Notes: generated by a model not told the origin, from the letters alone. DNA of 64,000 nucleotides from JADJWR01 sp964509545 (GCA_964509545.1 CAZDXQ010000006.1:1-64000); one strand, 5' to 3'. Numbered from the stretch's first letter, positions 49,796 to 59,523 are shown. Made by a program: numbers and translations.

Positions 49796-50104
49796 TCAGT
49801 AATGCCGCCTGGCGGTCGTGCTCGGGTCGACCGGCTGCCCGTCGAGCCCGTACTGCGCGGCCGTCAACTCGACGTAGCGCCGGGCCCCGGCCATCCGCGC
49901 CTCGACAAGTCGCGCGATGGCTCGCTGCGCGAGACCTGCCAGCGCCTGCCACAGTCGGCGAACATGGCGGCTGGCCCGATTTGCGGGTTGCGGCGGGCGC
50001 ACGTCGGTCGCTTGATCAGACCGCCGGTCGAAGGTCTTGGCCTCCCGCAACAGCGGGGCGTAATTAAGGCCGCCGATTCCGGGGCCGATGGGGCGAAGGC
50101 GCAT
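49796..50104 (-). CDS. Small helical protein, DUF1127-like end
   Basis: A 102-aa protein. GAGAGGAGCACA lies right before the ATG at 50104, an excellent ribosome site. The C-terminal half (RRLWQALAGLAQRAIARLVEARMAGARRYVELTAAQYGLD) resembles the Arg-rich helix of DUF1127/YjiS-like proteins; the N-terminal half is low complexity. It is divergent from the LysR gene across about 190 bp of relatively AT-rich DNA, the likely promoter region for both. Confidence 0.6.
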   Translation of the reverse strand: MRLRPIGPGIGGLNYAPLLREAKTFDRRSDQATDVRPPQPANRASRHVRRLWQALAGLAQRAIARLVEARMAGARRYVELTAAQYGLDGQPVDPSTTARRHY

Positions 50105-50291
50105 TGTGTGCTCCTCTCTAGAGTTGCCCGGTGCTGCTGTTAGTGCACCGCACAGTCCCAATCTACGGCCGTGGATCACGCAAATAAAATCGTCATTTCA
50201 GATGTTTAGTATTTGTTTCGGTGATCGCGTAGTGGAGTAGATTGTCGCAACGCAACAACGACCAGAGAAATCTCTGGCGGGACAAGCAGTT

Positions 50292-51221
50292 ATGGAGCTG
50301 TACCAGTTACGTACTTTTACGGCTGTCGCCGAGGAAGGTCACCTGACCCGGGCCGCCGAGCGGTTGCATATCAGCCAACCGGCGGTCAGCGCCCAGATCA
50401 AGGCGCTGGAGCAGGAGTTCGATGTGCGGCTGTTCGAGCGATCGGCCAGCGGCATGGAGCTGACCGTGGCCGGACGCGAGCTGCTGGCCCAGGCACGGCA
50501 GGTGCTTGACGCGGCAGAAGAGCTGAAAAGCACTGCGCGCCGGCTGACCGGGGAGGTTGCCGGGGTGCTGCGCGTCGGCACGGTGAGCAATCCGGCAGCG
50601 ATCCGGCTCGGCGACCTGCTCGGACTGGCGGTCAAGCGCCACCCGCGGCTGCAACTGGAACTGCAGCACGAGGTCTCCGGCGCCGCGCTCGAAGGCGTGC
50701 GCGATGGTCGCCTCGACGCCAGCTTCTACTTCGGCGACGCGCCGGGCCGCGACATCACCGCCCTGCGCCTGCGCGAGCCCGTCTACTGCGTCACCGGCCC
50801 GGCCGCGTGGGCCGACCAGATCGAGGCGGCCGACTGGGACGAGATCGCGGCGCTGCCGTGGATCCTGACGCCGGCCATCAGCACCCATAACCGGCTGGTC
50901 ACTCGCCTTTTCGAGCAGCAGGGCATCGAGCCGCCGCAACGCCGCGTCGAGGCCGACCAGGAATCCGTGATCGAGACGCTGGTGGTCTCCGGCATCGGCA
51001 TGGCGCTGATGCGCGAGGAAGCCGCCCGCGCCCGCGCCGCCGCCGGCGAGATCTGCATCTGGGACAAGGCGCGGCTGCGCACGACCCTGTGGTTCGTCTG
51101 CGCCGCGAACCGGGCCGAAGACCCGTTGCTCAAGGCGCTGTTCGGGCTGTTGCGCGAGACCTGGCAACTGGACGAGAACGGCGCGCCGAAGCCGTCCGGC
51201 GCGCCCGCGCTGGCCGGCTGA
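50292..51221 (+). CDS. LysR-family transcriptional regulator
   Basis: A 309-aa LysR-type regulator. The N-terminal winged HTH is textbook (MELYQLRTFTAVAEEGHLTRAAERLHISQPAVSAQIKALE), followed by a linker helix (LLAQARQVLDAAEELKSTAR) and a periplasmic-binding-protein-like effector domain from about residue 90. The target is not identifiable: the divergent gene is a small protein of unknown role and the downstream gene is icmF, 127 bp away on the same strand. Confidence 0.92.
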   Translation: MELYQLRTFTAVAEEGHLTRAAERLHISQPAVSAQIKALEQEFDVRLFERSASGMELTVAGRELLAQARQVLDAAEELKSTARRLTGEVAGVLRVGTVSNPAAIRLGDLLGLAVKRHPRLQLELQHEVSGAALEGVRDGRLDASFYFGDAPGRDITALRLREPVYCVTGPAAWADQIEAADWDEIAALPWILTPAISTHNRLVTRLFEQQGIEPPQRRVEADQESVIETLVVSGIGMALMREEAARARAAAGEICIWDKARLRTTLWFVCAANRAEDPLLKALFGLLRETWQLDENGAPKPSGAPALAG

Positions 51222-51347
51222 TCCGGCGCGCATCGGCGGCGCCGCGAACCGGCGCCCGCATTGTCGTCGGCGCGGTTACGCCGCCGAACGGCCGGGGCTA
51301 AGCTCCCAAGCTGCGACCTGCGCGGTCGCATCCGCGGAGCCTGCGCC

Positions 51348-54300
51348 ATGACCGATCTTTCCGAAATCAAGAAGCTGGCCACCTACCGACCGACGCACAA
51401 GGTGCGTTTCGTCACGGCGGCGTCGCTGTTCGACGGCCACGACGCCAGCATCAACATCATGCGGCGCATCCTGCAGGCGATGGGCGCCGAGGTGATCCAT
51501 CTCGGCCACAACCGCGCGGTCGAGGAGATCGTCACCGCCGCGTTGCAGGAGGACGTGCAGGGCATCGCGGTGTCCAGCTACCAGGGCGGGCACGTCGAGT
51601 TCTTCAAGTACATGATCGACCTGCTGCGCGAACGCGGCGGATCGAACATCAAGGTCTACGGCGGCGGCGGCGGCGTGATCGTGGCCTCCGAGATCAAGGA
51701 ACTGCACGACTACGGCGTGGCGCGCATCTTCTCGCCCGAGGACGGGCAGAAGATGGGCCTGCAGGGGATGATCGGCTCGATGGTCGCCGCCTGCGACGTC
51801 GACCTGTCGCCGCTGGCGCCGAAGTCGGTCGAGTCGCTGCGCGACAAGGATCTGAACCGGCGCTGGCGGGCGCTGGCGCAGGCGATCACCGCGCTCGAAC
51901 TGGGCCACGCCGAACCCAAGCTGCGCGAGGCGCTGCGCAAGACAGCCGACACCGCCAAGGTGCCGGTGCTCGGCATCACCGGCACCGGCGGCGCCGGCAA
52001 GAGCTCGTTGACCGACGAGCTGATCCGCCGCTTCCGTCTCGATCTCGACGACGCCCTTTCGATCGCCGTGATCTCGATCGACCCGTCGCGGCGCAAGAGC
52101 GGTGGCGCGCTGCTCGGCGACCGCATCCGAATGAACGCGATCAGTCCCTGGCGCCAGGGGCCGAAGGTCTACATGCGTTCGCTCGCCACGCGCGAGGCCA
52201 GCAGCGAGATCAGCCAGGCGCTGCCCGACGCCGTTGCGGCGTGCAAGGCCGCCGGCTTCGACCTGATCCTGGTCGAGACCTCCGGCATCGGCCAGGGCGA
52301 CGCAGCGATCGTGCCGCACGTCGACGCCAGCCTGTACGTGATGACGCCCGAGTACGGCGCGGCCAGCCAGCTGGAGAAGATCGACATGCTCGATTTCGCC
52401 ACTTTCGTGGCGATCAACAAGTTCGACCGCAAGGGCGCGGCCGATGCGCTGCGCGACGTGGCCAAGCAGGTGCAGCGCAACAAAGGCGATTTCTCCAGGA
52501 AGCCGGAGGAGATGCCGGTGTTCGGCACCATGGCGGCGCGCTTCAACGACGACGGTGTCACCGCGCTGTATCAGGCGATCCTGCCGCGGCTCAAGGAACT
52601 GGGACTGAAGGCCGGCGAATCGAAGTTGCCGAAGGTGCACACGCGGCACTCGACGCACCAGACGCCGATCGTGCCGCCGAAACGGGTGCGCTACCTGGCC
52701 GAGATCGCCGAGACGGTGCGCGGCTACAAGAAGCGGGCGGTGGAGCAGGCGAGGATCGCGCGCGAGCGGCAGCAGCTCGTCGCAACGAAAGAGATGCTGG
52801 TGTCGTTCCCGCGCAAGCGGGAACCCAGCGTCGTTGACGAAAAGTCGCTGGATCCCCGCTTGCGCGGGGATGACACTCTGACCACGCCGATCGAGGCCCT
52901 GATCGCCGACCGCGACGGAAAGCTCGACGCCCGCAGTCAGAAGCTGCTCGCCATGTGGCCGCAGATGCAGCAGGCCTACGCCGGCGACGAGTACGTGGTG
53001 AAGATCCGCGACAGGGAGATCCGCACCAGGCTCACTCACACCAGCCTGTCCGGCAGCAAGATCCGCAAGGTGGCGCTGCCGCGCTACGAGGACCACGGCG
53101 AGCTGCTCAAGTGGCTGCTGCTGGAGAACGTCCCCGGGTCGTTCCCCTACACCGCCGGCGTCTTCGCCTTCAAGCGCGAGAACGAGGATCCGACCCGCAT
53201 GTTCGCCGGCGAGGGCGACCCGTTCCGCACCAACCGCCGCTTCAAGCTGCTGTCGGAAGGCATGCCCGCCAAGCGGCTGTCCACGGCCTTCGACAGCGTG
53301 ACGCTGTACGGCAATGACCCGGACCTGCGGCCCGACATCTACGGCAAGGTCGGCAACAGCGGAGTCTCGATCGCCACGCTCGATGACATGAAGGTGCTGT
53401 ACGGCGGCTTCGACCTCACCGCGCCGAACACTTCAGTGTCGATGACCATCAACGGCCCGGCGCCGACCATCCTGGCGATGTTCATGAACACCGCCATCGA
53501 CCAGAACCTGGAGAAGTTCCGCGCCGAGAACAGGCGCGAGCCGACCGACGACGAGGCGGCCAAGATCCGTGCCTGGGTGCTGGAGAACGTGCGCGGCACG
53601 GTGCAGGCCGACATCCTGAAGGAAGACCAGGGGCAGAACACCTGCATCTTCTCCACCGAGTTCTCGCTCAAGGTGATGGGCGACATCCAGGAGTACTTCG
53701 TCCACCACAACGTGCGCAATTTCTATTCGGTGTCGATCTCCGGCTATCACATCGCAGAAGCCGGCGCCAACCCGATCAGCCAGCTCGCCTTCACGCTGTC
53801 GAACGGCTTCACCTTCGTCGAGGCGTATCTGGCGCGCGGAATGCACATCGACGACTTCGCGCCGAACCTGTCCTTCTTCTTCAGCAACGGCATGGATCCC
53901 GAGTACACGGTAATGGGCCGGGTGGCGCGGCGCATCTGGGCGGTGGCGATGCGCGACAAGTACGGCGCCAACGAGCGCTCGCAGAAGCTCAAGTACCACT
54001 GCCAGACCTCCGGCCGCTCGCTGCACGCGCAGGAGATCCAATTTAACGACATCCGCACCACGCTGCAGGCGCTGATCGCCACCTACGACAACGCCAACAG
54101 CCTGCACACCAACGCCTTCGACGAGGCGATCACCACGCCGACCGAGGAGAGCGTGCGCCGGGCGATGGCGATCCAGCTGATCATCAACCGCGAATGGGGG
54201 CTTGCGAAGAACGAGAACCCCAACCAGGGCAGCTTCGTCATCGACGAGCTGACCGAGCTGGTCGAGGAAGCGGTGCTTAAGGAGTTCGAGGCGATCAGCG

Positions 54301-54692
54301 AGCGTGGCGGCGTGCTGGGCGCGATGGAGCTCGGCTACCAGCGCGGCAAGATCCAGGAAGAGTCACTGCACTACGAGCACCTGAAACACACCGGCGAGTA
54401 CCCGATCATCGGTGTGAACACCTTCCGCAACCCGCACGGCGACCCGGTGCCGCAGACGATCGAGCTGGCGCGCTCGACCGAAGAGGAAAAGCAGAGCCAA
54501 TTGAAGCGCCTGCGCGACTTCCAGAAGCGCCACGCGAAGGAAGCGCCGGCGATGCTGGAGAAACTGAAGCAGGCCGTGATCCGCAACGAGAATGTGTTCG
54601 CCGTGCTGATGGATGCGGTGCGCTGCTGCTCGCTCGGCCAGATCACCAATGCGCTGTTCGAAGTGGGGGGGCAGTATCGGCGGAGCATGTAG
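51348..54692 (+). CDS. icmF: Fused isobutyryl-CoA mutase (IcmF)
   Basis: A 1114-aa adenosylcobalamin enzyme that interconverts isobutyryl-CoA and n-butyryl-CoA, with its G-protein chaperone fused in the middle. Domains in order: B12-binding (1 to about 150; FDGHDAS at 28-34 with the cobalt-ligand His31), MeaI-like GTPase (about 205-420; P-loop GTGGAGKSS 212-220, NKFD 357-360), linker, then the mutase barrel from about 570. GVFAFKRE and ISQLAFTLSNGF match the substrate region of IcmF rather than methylmalonyl-CoA mutase. Residues about 485-511 are encoded by a palindromic repeat inserted in frame in the linker; without it the length would be the usual ~1090. An upstream frame is open to 51261. 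Confidence 0.95.
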   Translation: MTDLSEIKKLATYRPTHKVRFVTAASLFDGHDASINIMRRILQAMGAEVIHLGHNRAVEEIVTAALQEDVQGIAVSSYQGGHVEFFKYMIDLLRERGGSNIKVYGGGGGVIVASEIKELHDYGVARIFSPEDGQKMGLQGMIGSMVAACDVDLSPLAPKSVESLRDKDLNRRWRALAQAITALELGHAEPKLREALRKTADTAKVPVLGITGTGGAGKSSLTDELIRRFRLDLDDALSIAVISIDPSRRKSGGALLGDRIRMNAISPWRQGPKVYMRSLATREASSEISQALPDAVAACKAAGFDLILVETSGIGQGDAAIVPHVDASLYVMTPEYGAASQLEKIDMLDFATFVAINKFDRKGAADALRDVAKQVQRNKGDFSRKPEEMPVFGTMAARFNDDGVTALYQAILPRLKELGLKAGESKLPKVHTRHSTHQTPIVPPKRVRYLAEIAETVRGYKKRAVEQARIARERQQLVATKEMLVSFPRKREPSVVDEKSLDPRLRGDDTLTTPIEALIADRDGKLDARSQKLLAMWPQMQQAYAGDEYVVKIRDREIRTRLTHTSLSGSKIRKVALPRYEDHGELLKWLLLENVPGSFPYTAGVFAFKRENEDPTRMFAGEGDPFRTNRRFKLLSEGMPAKRLSTAFDSVTLYGNDPDLRPDIYGKVGNSGVSIATLDDMKVLYGGFDLTAPNTSVSMTINGPAPTILAMFMNTAIDQNLEKFRAENRREPTDDEAAKIRAWVLENVRGTVQADILKEDQGQNTCIFSTEFSLKVMGDIQEYFVHHNVRNFYSVSISGYHIAEAGANPISQLAFTLSNGFTFVEAYLARGMHIDDFAPNLSFFFSNGMDPEYTVMGRVARRIWAVAMRDKYGANERSQKLKYHCQTSGRSLHAQEIQFNDIRTTLQALIATYDNANSLHTNAFDEAITTPTEESVRRAMAIQLIINREWGLAKNENPNQGSFVIDELTELVEEAVLKEFEAISERGGVLGAMELGYQRGKIQEESLHYEHLKHTGEYPIIGVNTFRNPHGDPVPQTIELARSTEEEKQSQLKRLRDFQKRHAKEAPAMLEKLKQAVIRNENVFAVLMDAVRCCSLGQITNALFEVGGQYRRSM
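52800..52877. repeat. In-frame palindromic element inside icmF
   Basis: A 78-bp element made of two hairpins: TTCCCGC-GCAA-GCGGGAA (52806-52823) and ATCCCCGC-TTGC-GCGGGGAT (52852-52871). The arms outside, CCAGCG (52825-52830) and CGCTGG (52846-52851), are inverted, so the left and right 31-bp halves are near-perfect reverse complements of each other. It has no stop codon in frame and encodes residues 485 to about 510 (SFPRKREP ... LDPRLRGDD). It has the look of dispersed miniature repeats rather than coding evolution. Confidence 0.85.
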
Positions 54693-54985
54693 CTGCGGCC
54701 CGTCCCTAAGCGCTCAGCGCGTGGCCGCAGAGCAATCGGTGCGCTCGCTGGGAACGTGTCCGTAATCATCGGCCCGGTCCGGCCGTCATGCGTGCCACGC
54801 CCCTGCGCTAACCAGTGCAGCTGATCCAATCTCGCACCGCCAATCGAGCCACGGCGCTGCGCCCGCGCGATTCTCGGCTCCTGTGATCGCGAGGGCGACG
54901 AGCGGCGTTCCAAATCGGCAATAAGACGCTCGTGCTGAACTTCTTGACTCGGCAGCGAACCTGCCAGGCCGTGCGCGACCGCAGC
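54693..54985. other. Intergenic region after icmF
   Basis: About 290 bp between convergent genes. I find no convincing reading frame, RNA gene or terminator. Confidence 0.5.
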
Positions 54986-55621
54986 TCAGAGCGCGTACGG
55001 ACTGCTTCGCTCGAGCGCCTGCACGCTGGATGCCAACTGCTGCGTACGCTGGGCGAGCTGGTCGATGCGCGCCAGCAGTTCGGCGCGCCCGCTGGTCAGC
55101 CGAACCAGTTCCGTGGCCAGAAAGGCGCGACGCGGCGAAGGCACGTCGGGCAGCACCAACTCGGCGGTCACGCTCGCCATCGCGGCTTCGGTCTGTGCCA
55201 GGCTCTCGCGCGCACCGCGCAGCTGCGCCTGCGACTGGCGCAGCGCGCTGCGGGCGTCGTGGATCTGCCGGCCGTAGCGATAGCCGTCGATGAATGCCGC
55301 TTCGGTCGGCGTCGGGCACACGTTGGCGTAGCCGGCGCCGCGCAAGCCGACGCGATAGCCGTTGCGCGGCTGGCAGTACTCGATGAGCCCTCGCTCACGC
55401 CCTTCGAGGTAGGCGGCTAGGTCCGGCGTGATCTGGTGCTTGCCGCAGGCCACGCGATGCACGCCGATCCGATCGGAAGGCCAGCCCTGCACGCCATCCT
55501 CGTAACCGACCGTGCGCCAGTCGGCCGCCATGCACTGCTCCTTGCTGACGCCGCTGGCGCAACCGGCCAGCAGAAGGGCGACCGAGATCGCGGCGGCGCC
55601 AATGCGGGGCAAACTTCTCAT
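54986..55621 (-). CDS. DUF2799 lipoprotein
   Basis: A 211-aa predicted outer-membrane lipoprotein; the lipobox ends at Cys21 (LLLAGC). The DUF2799 features are WRTVGYEDGVQGWPSDRIGVHRVACGKHQITPDLAAYLEGRERGLIEYC followed by GLRGAGYANVC and EAAFIDGYRYGR. A C-terminal coiled region (ARSALRQSQAQLRGARESLAQTEAAM, later TSGRAELLARIDQLAQRTQQL) could mediate oligomers. The function is unknown. Confidence 0.85.
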   Translation of the reverse strand: MRSLPRIGAAAISVALLLAGCASGVSKEQCMAADWRTVGYEDGVQGWPSDRIGVHRVACGKHQITPDLAAYLEGRERGLIEYCQPRNGYRVGLRGAGYANVCPTPTEAAFIDGYRYGRQIHDARSALRQSQAQLRGARESLAQTEAAMASVTAELVLPDVPSPRRAFLATELVRLTSGRAELLARIDQLAQRTQQLASSVQALERSSPYAL

Positions 55622-55901
55622 GGTGACGCCAATGCTAGGCAGACCACGCCCGCGGCGATTCGGCGAACTGACCTGGGAAAGTCCGGGATTCCCGCGCCCG
55701 CTTCAGCCCTCCGGCTTCGCGCCGGGCGACGCCGCGCGCGCGCCTGAACGCGCGCAACGACATCGCGGGCACGGCACGGCCAGCGACGCGGTGCCCCGAT
55801 AATCGGTCCGGCATCGACCTTCACCGACGGACACCGCCATCGCCAATTCCGAGTCCCGCGACAGGCGCGCCCGCACCGCGCGGCCGATCGCTGCTGCGCG
55901 T

Positions 55902-57224
55902 GTGCCGCAGACGCGTCTCGGCCGCCTGGCGAGCGTTGCGCTGGCCGTGGGCGAGCTGGCGCTCGGCGGTGTTGCCGAAGGCGTGCGTCGACTCGCCGGG
56001 CCCGGCACGGCGAGCAGGGAGAACGCGGTAGCGAGCGCCTTCCTGTCGGCCAACAATGCGCGCCGCCTGGCGCAGCGGCTGGCGCGGCTGCGCGGCGGCG
56101 CGATGAAGCTCGGGCAGATGCTCTCGCTGCAGGGCACCGACCTGTTGCCTCCGGAGTTCGCGCAGGCCCTCGCGGTGCTGCGGGCGCAGGCGGCGCCGAT
56201 GCCGGTGGCGCAGCTGCGCCGCGTGCTCGGCCGCGAGTACGGCAAGGGGTGGGCGCGTCGCTTTGCGCGTTTCGACGAGACGCCGATCGCGGCAGCATCG
56301 ATCGGCCAGGTGCATCGCGCGCGGACGATCGATGGCCGCGAACTGGCGCTGAAGATCCAGTATCCGGGCGTGGCGCGCTCGATCCGCAGCGACGTCGGCA
56401 ATCTGGCCACCGCCATGCAGGTGCTGAAGCTGCTGCCGCACGCGATCGACATCGACGCGATTGCCGCCGAAGCGGCGCGCCAGCTTGGCCAGGAGGCCGA
56501 CTACCTGGCCGAGGCGGAATTCCTCGCCCGCTACGCCCGGCTCGTCGCCGACGAGCCGCGGCTCGCCGTGCCGCGCGCGCATCCGGACCTGACCACGCCG
56601 CGAATCCTGGCGATGGACTACATGCACGGCGAGCCGCTGGACTCGCTCGCCGCCGACGGCGTGGCGCAGGCCAGCCGCGACGCGATCGGCGCTTTGCTCG
56701 AGCGGCTGCTGTTCCGCGAACTGTTCGAGTTCGGCACGATGCAGACCGACCCGAACTTCGCCAACTACCTGTGGCAGCCGGACACCGGCAAGGTGGTGCT
56801 GCTCGACTTCGGCGCGACCGTGCACTTCGATGCGGGGTTCGTCGCCAATTACGCCCGCATCACGCGCGCGGTGATCGACGGCGACCGCGAATCGGTCGCG
56901 CGGCTGGCTATCGCGATCGGCTACGCCGCCGACGGCGACTCGCGCACCCTGATCGACGCCACGACCGATGTGATCATGCTGGTGTGCGAGCCGCTGCGAC
57001 AGCGCGGGCCGTACGACTTCGCCGCCTCGGACCTGCCTTCGCGCGTGGGCACGCTCGGCGTGGACCTCGGCATCCGCCGCGGCCTGCTGCGCGCGCCGCC
57101 GCCGCAGACGATGTTCCTTCACCGCAAGCTGATCGGGTCGTTCCTGACGCTGGCGCACATCAAGGCGCGCGTCGATGCACGGGCGCTGGTGTTGCCTCTG
57201 CTCGACACCGCGTTGCGCCGCTGA
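55902..57224 (+). CDS. ABC1/UbiB-family atypical kinase
   Basis: A 440-aa member of the ABC1 (AarF/UbiB/ADCK) family, ATP-binding proteins linked to ubiquinone biosynthesis and lipid metabolism. The KxGQ helix is GAMKLGQMLSLQG, the A-rich loop that replaces the kinase P-loop is AAASIGQVHRA, the Lys is in ALKIQYPG, and VVLLDFGATVHF carries the metal-binding DFG. The start is a GTG at 55902; plausible sequence continues upstream without a clear start, so the N-terminus may be longer. It lacks the C-terminal helices of UbiB itself, so I would not name it ubiB. Confidence 0.85.
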   Translation: MPQTRLGRLASVALAVGELALGGVAEGVRRLAGPGTASRENAVASAFLSANNARRLAQRLARLRGGAMKLGQMLSLQGTDLLPPEFAQALAVLRAQAAPMPVAQLRRVLGREYGKGWARRFARFDETPIAAASIGQVHRARTIDGRELALKIQYPGVARSIRSDVGNLATAMQVLKLLPHAIDIDAIAAEAARQLGQEADYLAEAEFLARYARLVADEPRLAVPRAHPDLTTPRILAMDYMHGEPLDSLAADGVAQASRDAIGALLERLLFRELFEFGTMQTDPNFANYLWQPDTGKVVLLDFGATVHFDAGFVANYARITRAVIDGDRESVARLAIAIGYAADGDSRTLIDATTDVIMLVCEPLRQRGPYDFAASDLPSRVGTLGVDLGIRRGLLRAPPPQTMFLHRKLIGSFLTLAHIKARVDARALVLPLLDTALRR

Positions 57225-57354
57225 GGCCTTGAGCCAGGTCAATCAGGCCGCGGGGCGGCGGACATCCGCCACGGACAAACACTGCGCCAGCGCAAAGCGT
57301 GCCGCGGCCGGATTCCTAAACTCGCGACGGTTGTTCGACTGAAGGAACCCCCCC

Positions 57355-58563
57355 TTGGATTTGAGCAGCGCCGCCCGCGGCAACCTGCGGACTGCGTGCA
57401 CCCACACGTTGTGTCTGCTTGTCGCAGCGGTCTGCCTGTTCGTCGCGGCCGCGTCCGCGGCCGCTGCCGACCGCATCGAACTGTTCGTCCGCGAGGGCTG
57501 CCCGCACTGCGCGCAGGCGGAAGACTTCATGGACGAACTGCGCCGCGAGCAGCCGCAACTGGCGGTCATCGTGCGCGACGTGCAGAAAGAGCCGGCGGCG
57601 CTGGCTCGGCTGCAGGAACTGGTGCAGGCACACAACGCCGGCGTGGCACGCGTGCCGGCGGTGTTCGTCAACGGCCAGCTGATCCTCGGCTACTCCACCG
57701 AGGCGAGCACCGACAGGCTGATCCGCAGCGCGCTGGCCGGCGGCCGCGTGGCCGGCGCGACCGCGAACGACGCCGGCTCGTGCGAGGCGGTCGACAGCCA
57801 GTCCTGCGGGCCGGGACTGCTGCCGTCTGACGAGACATTCGAGGTATCGCTGTTCGGACGGACGCTGACGCTCGACGATATCGGCCTGCCGCTGTTCTCG
57901 GTCACGCTCGGCCTGCTCGACGGCTTCAACCCCTGCTCGATGTGGGTGCTGTTGCTGATGATCTCGCTGCTGGCGCCGCTGAACGACCGGCGCCGCATGC
58001 TGGTCATCGCCGGCACGTTCGTCCTGATCCAGGGCATCGCCTACTTCGCGATGATGGCGGCGTGGTTGAACTTCTTCCTGTTCATCGGCCTGTCGCGCCC
58101 CTCGCAGATCGCGATCGCGGCCATCGCCATCGTCGCCGGAATGATCAACCTGAGGGACTTCTTCGCCTTCGGCCGCGGCATCTCGCTGTCGATTCCGGAG
58201 GCCGCCAAGCCGCGCATCTACAACCACATGCGCGGCGTGCTGCACGCGCCGAACTACACGGCGGCGATCATCGGCACGATCGTGCTGGCGCTGCTGGTGC
58301 AGGTGGTCGAGTTCATGTGCACGTCGGGTTTCCCGGCGCTGTTCACGCGCATCCTGACGCTGCGCGAACTCGACACCGCCAGCTATTACGGCTACCTGCT
58401 GCTGTACAACGCCGCCTACATGCTCGACGACATGATCGTGCTGGGCATCGGCGTCACGCTGCTGAGCCGCCACCGGCTGCAGGAAAAAGAAGGCCGCCTG
58501 CTGAAACTGGTCGCCGGGCTGGTGATGATCGGCCTGGGCCTGTACCTGCTGGCCGACGGCTGA
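57355..58563 (+). CDS. Glutaredoxin-like domain fused to DsbD/CcdA-like membrane domain
   Basis: A 402-aa envelope protein. A signal or first helix (about 15-37) leads to a periplasmic glutaredoxin-like domain with active-site CPHC (49-52: LFVREGCPHCAQAEDFMDEL) and the cis-Pro motif RVPAVFVNGQLILGY. From about residue 190 there are six or so helices with GLLDGFNPCSMWVLLLMI and VEFMCTSGFPALF; the two membrane cysteines resemble the CcdA/DsbD electron-transfer pair. It probably moves electrons across the membrane to the redox domain. The start is a TTG at 57355 with GAAGGA upstream. Confidence 0.85.
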   Translation: MDLSSAARGNLRTACTHTLCLLVAAVCLFVAAASAAAADRIELFVREGCPHCAQAEDFMDELRREQPQLAVIVRDVQKEPAALARLQELVQAHNAGVARVPAVFVNGQLILGYSTEASTDRLIRSALAGGRVAGATANDAGSCEAVDSQSCGPGLLPSDETFEVSLFGRTLTLDDIGLPLFSVTLGLLDGFNPCSMWVLLLMISLLAPLNDRRRMLVIAGTFVLIQGIAYFAMMAAWLNFFLFIGLSRPSQIAIAAIAIVAGMINLRDFFAFGRGISLSIPEAAKPRIYNHMRGVLHAPNYTAAIIGTIVLALLVQVVEFMCTSGFPALFTRILTLRELDTASYYGYLLLYNAAYMLDDMIVLGIGVTLLSRHRLQEKEGRLLKLVAGLVMIGLGLYLLADG

Positions 58564-58767
58564 CGCAGCCTGGACCGCCGCCGGCCGGATCGTCCCGATC
58601 CACGACGAAGCCTAGACCGCTAAGCAACCAGCACGCCCGGCGAGCGCACTGACGGGCGCCCGCCCGGCCATATGACGATCGCACCACACCGGCCTTCGCG
58701 CCTCAGCGCGGCGGCCGAAAAAACCGGCCGGCGGCCGCACGGCCACCGGCCGATGTGCATCCCCGAC

Positions 58768-59207
58768 TTATTTCTTGATCAGGACGTAAGTCCCGGTGCC
58801 TTCATCGAAGCGATGGGTCTTCAGGAAGGCTTTGCAGTCGCTGCGGACCTCGGCCCGCGTCATGTCGCAGGACAGCGGCTCGGCCGCGACGTCGCGCGGC
58901 TTGCCGGGAATCGGTTCCCACACGCTCTTGGCGTCGTTCCAGCGGTTGGCGGCCAGGAACTTGTTGCGCTCCATCCTGACCTCTTCGCGCGACTTCACGC
59001 CTTCCGGCGGACGAACATCCGCTTTCAGCACGTAGTTCCCGGCGCCGTCATCCCACCTGTGGGTTTTCAGGAACTGGATGCAGTCGGCCCTCACCTCGGC
59101 GCGTGTTTTTGCGCACGCTAGTTCTTCGGGGTCTGGCCGCTGGCGAGCCCTCCGGTGAGGGCAACGCACACACCCAGCGATGCAACGATTGGAAGGCTGC
59201 GTTTCAT
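58768..59207 (-). CDS. Small secreted three-repeat protein, frameshifted near the signal peptide
   Basis: The ATG at 59207, with AGAGGTGG before it, begins a perfect signal peptide (KRSLPIVASLGVCVALTGGLASG) that stops after 29 codons at 59118. The mature protein continues in another frame to 58768: ACAKTRAEVRADCIQFLKTHRWDD, then KSREEVRMERNKFLAANRWND and MTRAEVRSDCKAFLKTHRFDE, three imperfect 30-40-residue repeats of the form R-x-EVR-x5-FL-x2-(H/N)R-(W/F)-(D/N). One missing base near 59120-59150 (a GACCCC run) would explain it. It is either a decayed gene or a sequence error; the function is unknown. Confidence 0.65.
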
Positions 59208-59523
59208 AGAACCACCTCTTTAGGTTGAAAACGCCGAGGCGGCTGGCCGGCTGAGGTTGGAACAACTTGTTGTTAATTCAACCGGCCACCTCAGCGATTT
59301 CACAGTATTCCGCAGGACAGGAGCCGTATTGCGCTGGCGCAAGCGAGCGCCTGACATTCATCGAATTTGCCCTCTATCGAGGGAGGCAGGTAGCGCCCCG
59401 CGCCACACGCTTGCCCAGCGCTTCTGCTGCCGGCGCCAATTCGCCCGACAGCGGCCGTTGTGCTGCGGACCGCCTGAATCGGCCGCGGCTACGGTCGCCC
59501 GGCGGCCGAACCGCCGCCGGCCA
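59208..59523. other. Intergenic region between two minus-strand genes
   Basis: A 316-bp gap. It includes an AT-richer stretch near 59255-59285 with partial inverted repeats around ACAACTTGTTGT, a possible promoter or operator for the three-repeat protein. I see no gene. Confidence 0.4.

Noticed and set aside
59255..59285. Inverted repeat around ACAACTTGTTGT as a phage or regulator operator
   Set aside because: Imperfect and short, with no regulator gene nearby; mentioned only as part of the gap description.
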